A DNA stretch of 11,634 nt from Rhodosalinus sp046542825 (GTDB taxonomy: Bacteria; Pseudomonadota; Alphaproteobacteria; Rhodobacterales; Rhodobacteraceae), in the NCBI RefSeq assembly GCF_046542825.1, contig NZ_JBKHAQ010000089.1, positions 1 through 11,634 of the forward strand, in the 5' to 3' direction. Position numbers and translations under genes: made by a program. The notes beneath the pieces were generated by a model. That model saw nothing but the letters and a program-made list of their open reading frames with translations, made no database searches and had not been told where the DNA came from. This document shows, piece after piece, positions 1 through 8,199 of the stretch; the stretch's first letter is position 1; each line of letters begins with the position of its first letter.

Positions 1-926
1 TGGGCAATCTCACCGGCTTCGCCGCCGCGCGCGCGGCCCTCGGCCCCGGCGTGGCATATCTGACCGACCAGACCCACGCCTCGCTGCCGCGCAACCTGCG
101 CGCGCTGGGCTTTCCGGAGGAGGATATCGCCGTGCTGCCCTCGGGCGCGCAGTGGCGCATGTCCGCCGACACCCTGCGCGACGCGATCGCCCGCGACCGT
201 GCGGCGGGGCGCAGGCCGATGATGGTGGTGGCGACGGCGGGATCGACAAACACCGGCGCGGTGGACCCGCTACCCGAGATCGCCGAGATCTGCACGGCAG
301 AGGGGCTATGGCTGCATGTCGACGGCGCCTATGGCGCGCCCGCGGCCATCACGCCGGAGGGCCGCGCGGTGCTGGCCGGCATGGAGCGCGCCGATTCGCT
401 CGCGCTCGATCCGCACAAGTGGCTCTTTCAGCCCTACGACCTGGGCGTCTGCCTCGTCACCCGCCCGGGCGCGCTGGAGGCCGCCTTTGCCATGTCGCCG
501 GAATACCTGCGCGACGTGCGGCAGGCAGGCGACGCGGTGAACTTCGGCAACCGGAGCCTGGAACTCACGCGCCGGTCGCGCGCGCTCAAGCTCTGGATGT
601 CGCTTCGGACCTACGGCGCAGAGCGCTTCCGCACCGCCGTGCGCCGGGGCATCGAACTGGCAGAGGTCGCGGAGCGGGTGCTGCGCGAAAGCCCCGCGAC
701 ATGGGAGGTGGTGACGCCCGCGCAACTGGGCATCCTCTGCTTCGCGCTGCGCGGCGCGGATGCAGCCGCCCATGAACGCGCGGCGCGCAGGGTGTCGGAA
801 AGCGGCTATGCCTGCGTGACCACGACCGCGCTGGGCGGGCGCAGCGTGCTCAGGCTCTGCACGATCAACCCGCTGACGACCGAGGCCGACCTCCGCGGCA
901 CGCTGGAGCGGCTGGCGGCGGTCTGA
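1..926 (+). CDS. PLP-dependent group II decarboxylase (aromatic-L-amino-acid decarboxylase-like), 3' part
   Basis: The 5' end lies outside the window; the reading frame is open from base 3 (GNLTGF...), so the GTG at 51 is internal. The protein would remove the carboxyl group of an L-amino acid using pyridoxal phosphate in the cytoplasm. Visible signatures are TDQTHAS, whose His matches the residue stacking on PLP in aromatic amino acid decarboxylases; HVDGAYGAPA, with the Asp that binds the pyridine nitrogen; and DPHKW, with the Schiff-base Lys at codon 417-419. A Tyr in SPEYLRD (codon 504-506) matches the mobile-loop Tyr that favours decarboxylation; aldehyde synthases have Phe there. LTRRSRALKLWMSLRTYG is the usual downstream family block. 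The substrate-pocket N-terminus is missing, so DOPA/Trp/Tyr, diaminobutyrate or another substrate cannot be chosen. The family is certain; the substrate is unknown. No gene on the same strand is obviously linked to it in function. Confidence 0.9.
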   Translation, partial: GNLTGFAAARAALGPGVAYLTDQTHASLPRNLRALGFPEEDIAVLPSGAQWRMSADTLRDAIARDRAAGRRPMMVVATAGSTNTGAVDPLPEIAEICTAEGLWLHVDGAYGAPAAITPEGRAVLAGMERADSLALDPHKWLFQPYDLGVCLVTRPGALEAAFAMSPEYLRDVRQAGDAVNFGNRSLELTRRSRALKLWMSLRTYGAERFRTAVRRGIELAEVAERVLRESPATWEVVTPAQLGILCFALRGADAAAHERAARRVSESGYACVTTTALGGRSVLRLCTINPLTTEADLRGTLERLAAV

Positions 927-943
927 CGCCGTGACAGGGGATT

Positions 944-996
944 GGCCCCCGACAGGCGTGGGGGGCGTGGGTCTCCCCCGCGGCCTTCGGGGACCG
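944..996 (+). terminator. possible terminator hairpins after the decarboxylase gene
   Basis: Two GC-rich inverted repeats follow the stop codon. GCCCCC (945-950) pairs with GGGGGC (961-966) across a 10-base loop. Further on, GGTC-T-CCCC (970-978) pairs with GGGGACC near 989-995 with one bulged base. Only a short TTG follows, with no true T-run, so intrinsic termination is possible but weak. Confidence 0.3.
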
Positions 997-1012
997 TTGA
1001 AAGCGCCAGCGC

Positions 1013-1042
1013 GTGACCCGACCTGCCCAACTGCGTTAGGCT
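1013..1042 (+). promoter_or_regulatory. candidate promoter for the lytic transglycosylase gene
   Basis: GTGACC (1013-1018) and TAGGCT (1037-1042) are 18 bases apart and resemble relaxed alphaproteobacterial sigma-70 boxes. Transcription would begin near 1050, about 22 bases before the ATG at 1072. This is a match by eye only; the region is GC rich and weak look-alikes are common. Confidence 0.3.
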
Positions 1043-1071
1043 CTCCGCACTGCAGGCATGGGGGCGCGCGA

Positions 1072-2304
1072 ATGGAAATCACACGGCGAAACCTTCTGGC
1101 GGGGCTGGGTGCCATGGCCCTGACGGGATGCGGTGGCACCGGGGGACCGGCACTCGCGCCCCGCCCCGCGCCAGGGATGCAACCTGTGGCCAACGCTGCC
1201 TTCGACGCCTGGCTCGCCGGCTTCCGCGCTCGCGCGGGCGGGGCGGGACTGGGCGAGGCGGTGCTGGCGCGCGGCCTGCGCGAGGCGGGCTATCTGCCCG
1301 GCGTGATCGAGCGCGACCGCAACCAGACCGAGTTCACCCGCACGCTCGAGGACTACCTCGCCATCGCGGCCTCCGACGACCGCATCGCGACGGGACGGCA
1401 GATGCTGCGCCGTCACGCCGGGCTTCTGGCGGAGATCGAGGCGCGCTACGGCGTGCCACCGGAGGTGGTCACGGCAATCTGGGGACTGGAAAGCCGCTAT
1501 GGCGACCGCCGCGGCGACATCCCCGTGGTCTCGGCCACCGCGACGCTGGCCTTCGACGGTCGGCGCGGCGCGTTCTTCGAGCGCCAGCTTCTCGCCGCGC
1601 TGCGCATCCTCGAGCGCGGCGACACCACGCCCGGGCGGCTGGTGGGCAGCTGGGCCGGGGCGATGGGGCACACGCAGTTCATCCCCACCACCTACCAGGT
1701 TTACGCGGTGGATTTCCGCGGCGACGGGCGGCGCGACATCTGGTCGGAGGATCCGACCGACGCGCTGGCCTCTGCCGCAGCCTACCTCGACCGCATGGGC
1801 TGGCGCCGTGGACGGCCCTGGGGGCTGGAGGTGCGCGCGCCGGCCGGGCTGGCCGGGGCGCGCGGCGCCACGCGGGCTGTCGCGGACTGGCGCGCCGCGG
1901 GCGTGACGGCCGCGGAGGACGGCGCGCTGCCGGATCATGGCCCCGCGGCGCTGATCCGGCCGGAGGGACCGGCCGGCCCCGCCTTTCTGGCGTTTCGCAA
2001 CTTCGAGGTGCTGGCACGCTACAACAACGCGGTGAACTACGTGATCGGCGTGGGGCACCTTGCCGACCGGCTGGCGGGGGCGGGACCACTGCGCGCGGGC
2101 TTTCCGCCGGACGCATTCGGGCTGACGATCGACGACCGGAAGGCGTTGCAGCGCGAGCTTACGGCGGCGGGCTTCGACGCGGGCGCGCCCGACGGCGTGA
2201 TCGGATCGCGCACGCGCGCCGCAATCGAGGGCTACCAGCGCGCGCAGGGGCTAACCGTGACAGGGGAGCCGTCCCGCGCGCTTCTGGCGCGGCTTCGGGG
2301 CTGA
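1072..2304 (+). CDS. MltB-like lytic murein transglycosylase, Tat-exported lipoprotein (410 aa)
   Basis: It cleaves the MurNAc-GlcNAc bond of peptidoglycan to a 1,6-anhydro product and probably acts in the periplasm anchored to a membrane. The ATG at 1072 is chosen because it places a clean signal at residue 1: twin arginine TRRNLLAG (4-11), a hydrophobic stretch and lipobox LTGC (17-20) with Cys20 for lipidation. The earlier in-frame GTG at 931 would add 47 residues that hide the signal. The SLT_2-type domain spans about 38-335: IWGLESRYGDRRGDIP contains catalytic Glu140, followed by the family blocks GSWAGAMGHTQFIPTTY (192-208) and YNNAVNYVIGVGHLADRL (317-334). Residues about 351-408 form a PG_binding_1 domain (LQRELTAAGFDAGAPDGVIG, then TRAAIEGYQRAQGL). 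Domain order and length match the family. The ribosome binding site is poor (GGGGCG). It converges on the amidohydrolase gene. Confidence 0.93.
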   Translation: MEITRRNLLAGLGAMALTGCGGTGGPALAPRPAPGMQPVANAAFDAWLAGFRARAGGAGLGEAVLARGLREAGYLPGVIERDRNQTEFTRTLEDYLAIAASDDRIATGRQMLRRHAGLLAEIEARYGVPPEVVTAIWGLESRYGDRRGDIPVVSATATLAFDGRRGAFFERQLLAALRILERGDTTPGRLVGSWAGAMGHTQFIPTTYQVYAVDFRGDGRRDIWSEDPTDALASAAAYLDRMGWRRGRPWGLEVRAPAGLAGARGATRAVADWRAAGVTAAEDGALPDHGPAALIRPEGPAGPAFLAFRNFEVLARYNNAVNYVIGVGHLADRLAGAGPLRAGFPPDAFGLTIDDRKALQRELTAAGFDAGAPDGVIGSRTRAAIEGYQRAQGLTVTGEPSRALLARLRG

Positions 2305-2308
2305 ACGC

Positions 2309-2375
2309 GCAAGCGGTTTGGAAACCGCTTGCAAGCCGCTGCGAAGCGGCTTGCAAGGGCCTTTTCAAGGCCCTT
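2309..2375. repeat. three perfect tandem hairpins between convergent genes; probable bidirectional terminator or repeat element
   Basis: Three hairpins fill the gap between two convergent stop codons. Hairpin 1: GCAAGCGGTT (2309-2318), loop TGGA, AACCGCTTGC (2323-2332). Hairpin 2: GCAAGCCGCT (2331-2340), loop GCGA (a GNRA-type tetraloop), AGCGGCTTGC (2345-2354). Hairpin 3: AAGGGCCTT (2355-2363), loop TTC, AAGGCCCTT (2367-2375), ending one base before the amidohydrolase stop codon. Hairpins 1 and 2 share GC at 2331-2332, and their junction GCTTGCAAGC is itself a palindrome, so other foldings are possible. A T-run is nearly absent. Termination is the simplest role; a REP/MITE-like unit is possible. 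Confidence 0.75.
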
Positions 2376-4040
2376 TCACGCCTCCCAGGTCACGCTGCCG
2401 CCCATCACCGTGAGCGCCGCGCGCGCGGTGTTCAGCCGGTCCGGCGCCATCGCCTCGAGGTCGTGGTCCATCACCGCGACGTCGGCGAGGTAGCCTTCCT
2501 TCAGCTGCCCCTTGCGGTCCTCCGAGAACTCGACCCAGGCGTTGTCGAAGGTATAGGAGCGCAGCGTGTCCGTCAGGCTTTGGCGCTGATCGACCCAGGG
2601 CACGGGCATCTCCAGCGGGGCGGCCGCCGCGCGCACGCTGTCCATCACGTCCACCTGGATCACCGGCCAGTCGGTCGAGAAGCAGACCCGCGCGCCGGTC
2701 TCGCGGATCGTCTGCCAGGCGAAGGCCAACGGGATCTGGTCCGGGTGCAGCACCTCGTCCAGCCCGTGCGCCGGGAAGATATGCCCGCGCGGCGCGTGCC
2801 CCGGCTGGATCGAGGCGACGACGCCCAGCTCGGCGAAGCGCGGCAGGTCGTCGGGGTGCAGCACCTCGATATGCTCGACCCGGTGGCGGCTGTCACGGAT
2901 GCCGTTGACGCGCCGCGCCGCCTCGTAGCCGTCGAGGGTGCGGCGGATCGCCAGATCGCCGATGGCGTGGGTGGCGATCTGCAGCCCCATCGCGTCGATC
3001 CGCACGCAGGCCTCGGTGTAGTGGTCGGGTTCGAAGACCGGATCGCCGATGTGATCCGTGCCGGGATAGGGGCGGATCATCAGCGCCGTGCGGCTTTCCA
3101 CCACGCCGTCCATGAACATCTTGACCCGGTTGGTCCAGAGCCGCTCTCCCGCGAAGCGGCGGCGCATTTCGGCGGCCTCCTCCAGCCGGTCGAGGGGATC
3201 GGCGCTTTTCAGGTGGAAGGGAATCTCGGTCCGGCAGAGCAGCCTGCCCTCGGCATCGAGCTCTTCCAGCAGTTCGGCGGTATAGAAATTGCCGTCCATG
3301 TTGTGCAGGCCGGTGATGCCGTGGCTCGCGCAGTGCCTGAGCCCCGCGGCGATCTGCTCGCGGTCGCGCGCGCGGTCGTCAGGCCCGGGCATCGGCGACG
3401 GGTTGGCGCCGGTCACCAGCCCTTCCATGTCGCGGCCGCCGTAGCGGGTGTGGCGCAGGACGGGCTTGTAGGCGCCGGGCTCGCGCAACTCGCCGGTCGC
3501 CGTGCCGTCGGGCGCCATCACGATCTCCGACCCCGCCTCCGTCTCGCCGCCGTGCAGGATGCCGCCCAGTTCCAGCGCCCTGGTGTTGGCCCAGATCGTG
3601 TGATGGTCCGCCGCGAACATCGCGAAGGGACGATCCGGCAGCACCCGGTCGAGGTCCTGCCGCGTCGTCTGCCGCCCCGGCCCCATGATGTCGTAGGCCG
3701 CCTGCACGGCAAAGACCACCGCGTCGTCCGACCGGGCCGCCTCGGCGCGCACCGCCTGTGTCAGCGCGTCGAGCCCCTGCACCTCGTAGAGGTTCAGGTA
3801 GTCGAGCTCCACCGAGCCGCCGAAGAGATGCACATGGCTGTCGATGAAGCCCGGCAGCACGGTGCAGCCCTGTGCGTCGAAGACGCGCGTCGCCGGGCCG
3901 GCCAGGCCGCGCATCTCCTCGGTGCTGCCGACCGCGGCGATGGTGCCGCCCGAGATCGCCAGCGCCTGGGCCTGCGGGCGGGCCTCGTCGAAGGTGATCA
4001 GTCTGCCGTTCAGGATCACGAGATCGGGTGTGGCGGCCAT
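2376..4040 (-). CDS. YtcJ-type metal-dependent amidohydrolase, amidohydrolase family 3 (554 aa)
   Basis: A predicted cytoplasmic TIM-barrel hydrolase of the group that includes N-substituted formamide deformylase and YtcJ; such enzymes cut amide or formamide bonds. The N-terminal beta-sandwich (VILNGRLITFDE) leads to LPGFIDSHVHL with the HxH metal pair His69/His71. Further candidate ligands are Lys307 in NRVKMFMDGVVES (possible carboxylated Lys), His358 in IATHAIGD, His390 in RHRVEHIE and Asp457 in CFSTDWPV. AADHHTIWANT (143-153) is also a family block, and the C-terminal sandwich ends GYLADVAVMD. Length is normal and there is no signal peptide. The ATG at 4040 has GAAGGAG about 10 bases upstream. 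It follows the potD-like gene on the same strand after 77 bases and a strong terminator, so it may be read by readthrough or from its own promoter. Substrate is unknown; the transporter context hints at an N-acylated or formylated amine. Confidence 0.9.
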   Translation of the reverse strand: MAATPDLVILNGRLITFDEARPQAQALAISGGTIAAVGSTEEMRGLAGPATRVFDAQGCTVLPGFIDSHVHLFGGSVELDYLNLYEVQGLDALTQAVRAEAARSDDAVVFAVQAAYDIMGPGRQTTRQDLDRVLPDRPFAMFAADHHTIWANTRALELGGILHGGETEAGSEIVMAPDGTATGELREPGAYKPVLRHTRYGGRDMEGLVTGANPSPMPGPDDRARDREQIAAGLRHCASHGITGLHNMDGNFYTAELLEELDAEGRLLCRTEIPFHLKSADPLDRLEEAAEMRRRFAGERLWTNRVKMFMDGVVESRTALMIRPYPGTDHIGDPVFEPDHYTEACVRIDAMGLQIATHAIGDLAIRRTLDGYEAARRVNGIRDSRHRVEHIEVLHPDDLPRFAELGVVASIQPGHAPRGHIFPAHGLDEVLHPDQIPLAFAWQTIRETGARVCFSTDWPVIQVDVMDSVRAAAAPLEMPVPWVDQRQSLTDTLRSYTFDNAWVEFSEDRKGQLKEGYLADVAVMDHDLEAMAPDRLNTARAALTVMGGSVTWEA

Positions 4041-4069
4041 GCCGGGTGTTCTCCTTCGTGAAGAAAAGA

Positions 4070-4095
4070 GAGGGGCGCCTCGCGCGGCGCCCCTC
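4070..4095 (-). terminator. intrinsic terminator after the potD-like gene
   Basis: Read on the minus strand, GAGGGGCGCC, loop GCGCGA and GGCGCCCCTC form a perfect 10-bp stem, followed at once by TCTTTTCTT (4069 down to 4061). This is a classic Rho-independent terminator, placed 22 bases after the potD-like stop codon and before the amidohydrolase start. It probably sets a transcript ratio between the importer and the hydrolase. Confidence 0.8.
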
Positions 4096-4117
4096 GGCTC
4101 GCGTGGTCAGGCGCGGG

Positions 4118-5137
4118 TCACTTCAGCACTTCGGTCCAGATCGCGCGATAGATCTGCTGCGCCTCGGGCGGGCAGATCCTGGAATCGACGCCCGCGTCGG
4201 CCAGTTCCTCGGGCACGTTGACCTCCGGCGCGTTGGCCATGACCTCGTCCATGTATTCCTCCGACCCGGCGATGCCGTTCGCGTAGCGCGCGAAGTTCGA
4301 CAGCATGGCTGCGTTCTCCGGCTCCATCACGAAGTTCATGAAGGTCTGCGCCTCCTCGACGTTCTCCGCATCCGCGAGAATGGCAAGGTTGTCGGACCAC
4401 ACCGGATAGCCCGTCTGCGGGTAGCCGAAGGCGTAATCCGGGTTCTGCAGCCGCACGCGCAATGCCGCGCCGTTCCAGTAAAGGCCGGCCGAAAGGTCGC
4501 CCTCGGCATATTTCTCGATGGTGCCGTAGTCGATCGACAGCCAGTGCGGCTTGGCGGCGAGCAGGCGGTCGCGCACCTTCTGCAGCACCTCGCGGTCCTG
4601 GGTGCACTGCTCGCCGCCCTCGTAGTAGATCGCGATGGACATGACATCCATCATCTCGGGGATCACGTTGATCGTGCCACGAAGCTCTTCGGGCGGGTCA
4701 AGGAAGAGCGCGGCGGTGTCGATGTCGCCCTCGTAGACGGAGGTATCCACCACCAGTCCGACGGTGCCCCACTGCCACGGTACCGTATAGCGGCGGCCGG
4801 GGTCGAACTCGGGGTCGCGCCAGCGCTCCGCCATGTGCTCGAAGTTCTCCATCTCGTCGGGCCGCGCCTCCATCAGCAGGCCCTCCTCGATGAAGATCGG
4901 CACATAGGTGCCCGAGGGCACGACCATGTCGAAGCCGTGCCCGCCGGCCTTGATCTTGGCCAGCGCGGTGTCGTTGCTGTCGTAGTCGGTGATCGTGACG
5001 TCGATGCCGGTCTCTTCCTCGAACTTCTCGATCATCTCGGGGCTGGTGTAGTTGCCCCAGTTGTAGAGCTGCAACTCCTGCGCAAGCGCGGGCGCGGCGA
5101 GCGTCAGCGCCGCCGTCGTCATCAGCAGTCGTTTCAT
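4118..5137 (-). CDS. potD: periplasmic polyamine-type binding protein, PotD/PotF family (339 aa)
   Basis: Captures a solute in the periplasm and delivers it to the two permeases encoded upstream. A Sec signal occupies residues 1-19 (MKRLLMTTAALTLAAPALA, cut after ALA). The mature protein opens with LQLYNWGNYTSPE, the PotD/PotF start. Against E. coli PotD as I recall it, Trp27 and Tyr30 match W34/Y37, Ser75 (VVPSGTYV) matches S83, Asp164 is near E171, Trp221 (YWNGAA) matches W229, and Trp247 and Asp249 (WSDNLAI) match W255/D257. Most polyamine contacts are therefore kept, although the Y85 position appears to be Thr77. The alignment was done by eye. Lone Cys178 and Cys322 could pair. AAGGAGGT lies 8 bases before the ATG. 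It is the last gene of the operon before a strong terminator. Spermidine or putrescine is likely, but a different amine is possible. Confidence 0.9.
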   Translation of the reverse strand: MKRLLMTTAALTLAAPALAQELQLYNWGNYTSPEMIEKFEEETGIDVTITDYDSNDTALAKIKAGGHGFDMVVPSGTYVPIFIEEGLLMEARPDEMENFEHMAERWRDPEFDPGRRYTVPWQWGTVGLVVDTSVYEGDIDTAALFLDPPEELRGTINVIPEMMDVMSIAIYYEGGEQCTQDREVLQKVRDRLLAAKPHWLSIDYGTIEKYAEGDLSAGLYWNGAALRVRLQNPDYAFGYPQTGYPVWSDNLAILADAENVEEAQTFMNFVMEPENAAMLSNFARYANGIAGSEEYMDEVMANAPEVNVPEELADAGVDSRICPPEAQQIYRAIWTEVLK

Positions 5138-5144
5138 CGGGTCA

Positions 5145-5152
5145 TACCTCCT
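5145..5152 (-). promoter_or_regulatory. strong Shine-Dalgarno site of the potD-like gene
   Basis: In the 18-base gap between the permease stop and the binding protein ATG, the minus strand reads AAGGAGGT, fully complementary to the 16S rRNA tail, with an 8-base spacer. This fits the high expression usually needed for a binding protein relative to its permeases. Confidence 0.75.
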
Positions 5153-5155
5153 TGG

Positions 5156-5962
5156 TCACTTCCTGCTTCGGCTGAGGAAGAAGAACGCCATCACCAGCAG
5201 CACCGAGACGGCGAGAAGCGCGGTCGAGATCGCGTTGATCTCTGGCGTCACCACCCGGCGGAGCTGGCCCAGCATGTAGGTGGGCAGGGTATCCTGCCCG
5301 GCGGATTTCACGAACTCGGTGATCACCACGTCGTCCAGCGAAATCACGAAGGCCAGCATCGCACCCGCGAGGATGCCGGGCCAGAGCTGTGGCAGCGTCA
5401 CCCGGCGAAAGGCCTGCCAGGGCGTGGCGTAGAGATCGGCGGCCGCCTGCTCCAGCGTCAGGTCCATCCCCTGCAGCCGCGCGCGGATCGGCAGGAAGGC
5501 GAAGGGAATGCAGAACGCCGTATGCGCGATGATGAGATACCACAGGCCCGTGTAGCCGGTTGCCACCTTGATCATCGCGAAGAAGATCAGCAGCGCCACG
5601 GCGGTCACGATCTCGGGCACCATCAGGGGCTGGTTCACCAGCGCGAAGACCACGGTCTGTCCGCGCCACGGGCGCGTGCGCGTCGTGGCGAGCGCGGCGC
5701 CCACCGCGGCGGATGTGGCAAGCAGCGAGGCGGCCGTGGCGATGATCACCGAGCGCACCGTCGCCGCCTGCACCTGCTCGTTCTCCAGCGCGGAGCGATA
5801 CCAGCGCAGCGAGAAGCCGTCCCATTCCGCCACGGAGGAACTGTCGTTGAACGAGAAGATCACCAGCAGCACGATCGGCAGGTAGAGCAGCACGAAGCAC
5901 AGCAGCGCCATCGTGGTGAAGCCGGGCTGGCGGGTGACGTCGAACCCCTTGCCCCTAGCCAT
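5156..5962 (-). CDS. potC: polyamine-type ABC transporter permease, PotC-like (268 aa)
   Basis: Inner-membrane permease forming half of the channel. Hydrophobic segments are visible at about 17-38, 67-92, 105-130, 138-158, 198-215 and 246-264, the six-helix plan of PotC. The EAA coupling loop, which docks on the ATPase, is QAAADLYATPWQAFRRVTLP with PG following (172-196). Further PotC-like marks are LPIVLLVIFSFNDS (28-41) and FVISLDDVVITEF (205-217). The ATG at 5960-5962 overlaps the end of the upstream permease by 8 bases, and GAGGAGGT lies 8 bases before it, inside the codons for the upstream protein's C-terminal Glu-Glu-Val. Overlap and strong site suggest translational coupling. Length is normal and the family is clear. 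Confidence 0.92.
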   Translation of the reverse strand: MARGKGFDVTRQPGFTTMALLCFVLLYLPIVLLVIFSFNDSSSVAEWDGFSLRWYRSALENEQVQAATVRSVIIATAASLLATSAAVGAALATTRTRPWRGQTVVFALVNQPLMVPEIVTAVALLIFFAMIKVATGYTGLWYLIIAHTAFCIPFAFLPIRARLQGMDLTLEQAAADLYATPWQAFRRVTLPQLWPGILAGAMLAFVISLDDVVITEFVKSAGQDTLPTYMLGQLRRVVTPEINAISTALLAVSVLLVMAFFFLSRSRK

Positions 5963-6902
5963 GCGCGCGCACCTCCTCGCGGCCCACGGCGCGGACGTAG
6001 AAGATCAGCGCCACCATCACGATCACCAGGAGCGTCAGCGCAAGCGCCGCGCCCAGCGGCCAGTTGCGGCCCTGTCCGAACTGCAGCTCGATGAAGTTGC
6101 CCAGCATCATGTTCTTGCCGCCGCCCAGCACCCGCGGCGTGACGTAGGCGCCCAGGCAGGGCACGAAGACCAGGATCGAGCCCGCAACGACGCCCGGCTT
6201 CACCAGCGGCAGGACGATCCGGCGCAGCACCTGCCAGCGCGTGGCGTAAAGGTCGTAGCCGGCCTCCACCAGCGAGAAGTCGAACCGCTCCATCGAGGCG
6301 TAGATCGGCAGGATCATCAGCGGCAGATAGACATAGGCCATGCCGGTCAGCACCGCGAATTCGGTGAACATCATCTGGATCGGCGCGTCGATCAGCCCCG
6401 TCCACAGAAGCGCCGTGTTGATCGTCCCCTGATTGCGGATCAGCTCCATGATCGCGAAGGTCCGGATCAGCAGGTTGGTCCAGAACGGGATGATGATCAG
6501 CAGCATCCAGATGTCGCGCGTGCCGCGCGGCCGCGTGGCGATGAAATAGGCGGTCGGAAAGCCGATGATCAGGCAGATCACCGTCGTCATCAGCGACAGC
6601 TTGATCGAGCGCCACATGATCGAGAGATGCGCGTCGGCAAGCTCGATCTCGTCGGTGAAGAAGTCGCGCTCGGCGAAGACGTTGAACCACGCCTTGAGCG
6701 AGAACTCCCAGACCACGCCGCCGTAGTCGCCGGGCGTGAGGAAGGAATAGACCAGCACGATCAGCAGCGGCCCCGAGGCCGCGAAGATCAGGATCGCCAT
6801 CGCCGGCGCCAACAGCAGCGAGCGGGTGCGCCGTTCGTCCCGCCTGCGCGCCGCGGCGAGGTCGTGCATCGAGGCGGGGCGGGCGGGGGCTGCGTCGGTC
6901 AT
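5955..6902 (-). CDS. potB: polyamine-type ABC transporter permease, PotB-like (315 aa)
   Basis: The second inner-membrane permease. After a charged cytoplasmic N-terminus of about 27 residues (MTDAAPARPASM..., rich in Arg) there are hydrophobic segments at about 29-55, 98-121, 131-152, 178-201, 238-258 and 284-304. The EAA loop reads EAGYDLYATRWQVLRRIVLP with VKPG following (213-237). IIPFWTNLLIRTFAI (137-151) and FVPCLGAYVTPRVLGG (246-261) are strongly typical of PotB, including the region that shapes the membrane path. The start is 4 bases after the ATPase stop, and a GAGGG site lies within the end of that gene. The stop TAG overlaps the start of the next permease. Tight packing supports one transcript for all four transporter genes. 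Confidence 0.92.
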   Translation of the reverse strand: MTDAAPARPASMHDLAAARRRDERRTRSLLLAPAMAILIFAASGPLLIVLVYSFLTPGDYGGVVWEFSLKAWFNVFAERDFFTDEIELADAHLSIMWRSIKLSLMTTVICLIIGFPTAYFIATRPRGTRDIWMLLIIIPFWTNLLIRTFAIMELIRNQGTINTALLWTGLIDAPIQMMFTEFAVLTGMAYVYLPLMILPIYASMERFDFSLVEAGYDLYATRWQVLRRIVLPLVKPGVVAGSILVFVPCLGAYVTPRVLGGGKNMMLGNFIELQFGQGRNWPLGAALALTLLVIVMVALIFYVRAVGREEVRAHG

Positions 6903-6906
6903 GGCG

Positions 6907-7980
<1,074 letters not shown>

Positions 7981-8199
7981 GAAGCAGTATCCCCGGGGTT
8001 GTCGGCATGGGCAGACCTGCCGCGGACGTCAGACAATCACCCACGCGCCGGCACTGCAACACCTCCGAACGCCATTCGTCACGACAGGCGCGCTGGCCGC
8101 CGCCTTTCGCGCCCTTGACAGAGAACCCCGGGCGGCGTTCCGGGATCCCGCGCAGGCCCGACAGGGCCGGTCGACGCGGCAAGCAGGGCGCTTTCTGCC
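7981..8199. other. 219-base intergenic region upstream of the transporter operon
   Basis: It lies between the flavin reductase stop and the potA-like start, both minus strand, and should hold the operon promoter, but I see no convincing -35/-10 pair pointing left. A weak TTGTCT (8036-8031) has no good partner at 17 bases. A perfect TTGACA (8115-8120) points the wrong way and lacks a -10 box. CGGGATCCCG (8141-8150) is a 10-base palindrome, and GGCCC-TGTC-GGGCC (minus strand, 8169-8156) could form a small hairpin after the flavin reductase gene. No coding frame with recognisable content was found. Confidence 0.5.

Noticed and set aside
931..1071. Longer transglycosylase start at GTG 931
   Set aside because: It would place 47 Pro/Gly/Arg-rich residues ahead of an obvious Tat/lipobox signal, so the signal could not work as an N-terminal leader.
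1128..4061. A 977-codon open frame on the plus strand
   Set aside because: It overlaps the transglycosylase in another frame and lies antisense to the amidohydrolase. Its translation is Arg/Ala/Gly/His-rich with no family motif, a by-product of high G/C third positions in the real genes.
4028..6094. A 688-codon open frame on the plus strand
   Set aside because: It is antisense to the potD- and potC-like genes, which have clear motifs and ribosome binding sites; the translation is low-complexity His/Arg/Gln-rich.
8115..8120. Perfect TTGACA as a promoter -35 box
   Set aside because: It points right, antisense to the flavin reductase gene, and no -10-like sequence lies 16-18 bases downstream.
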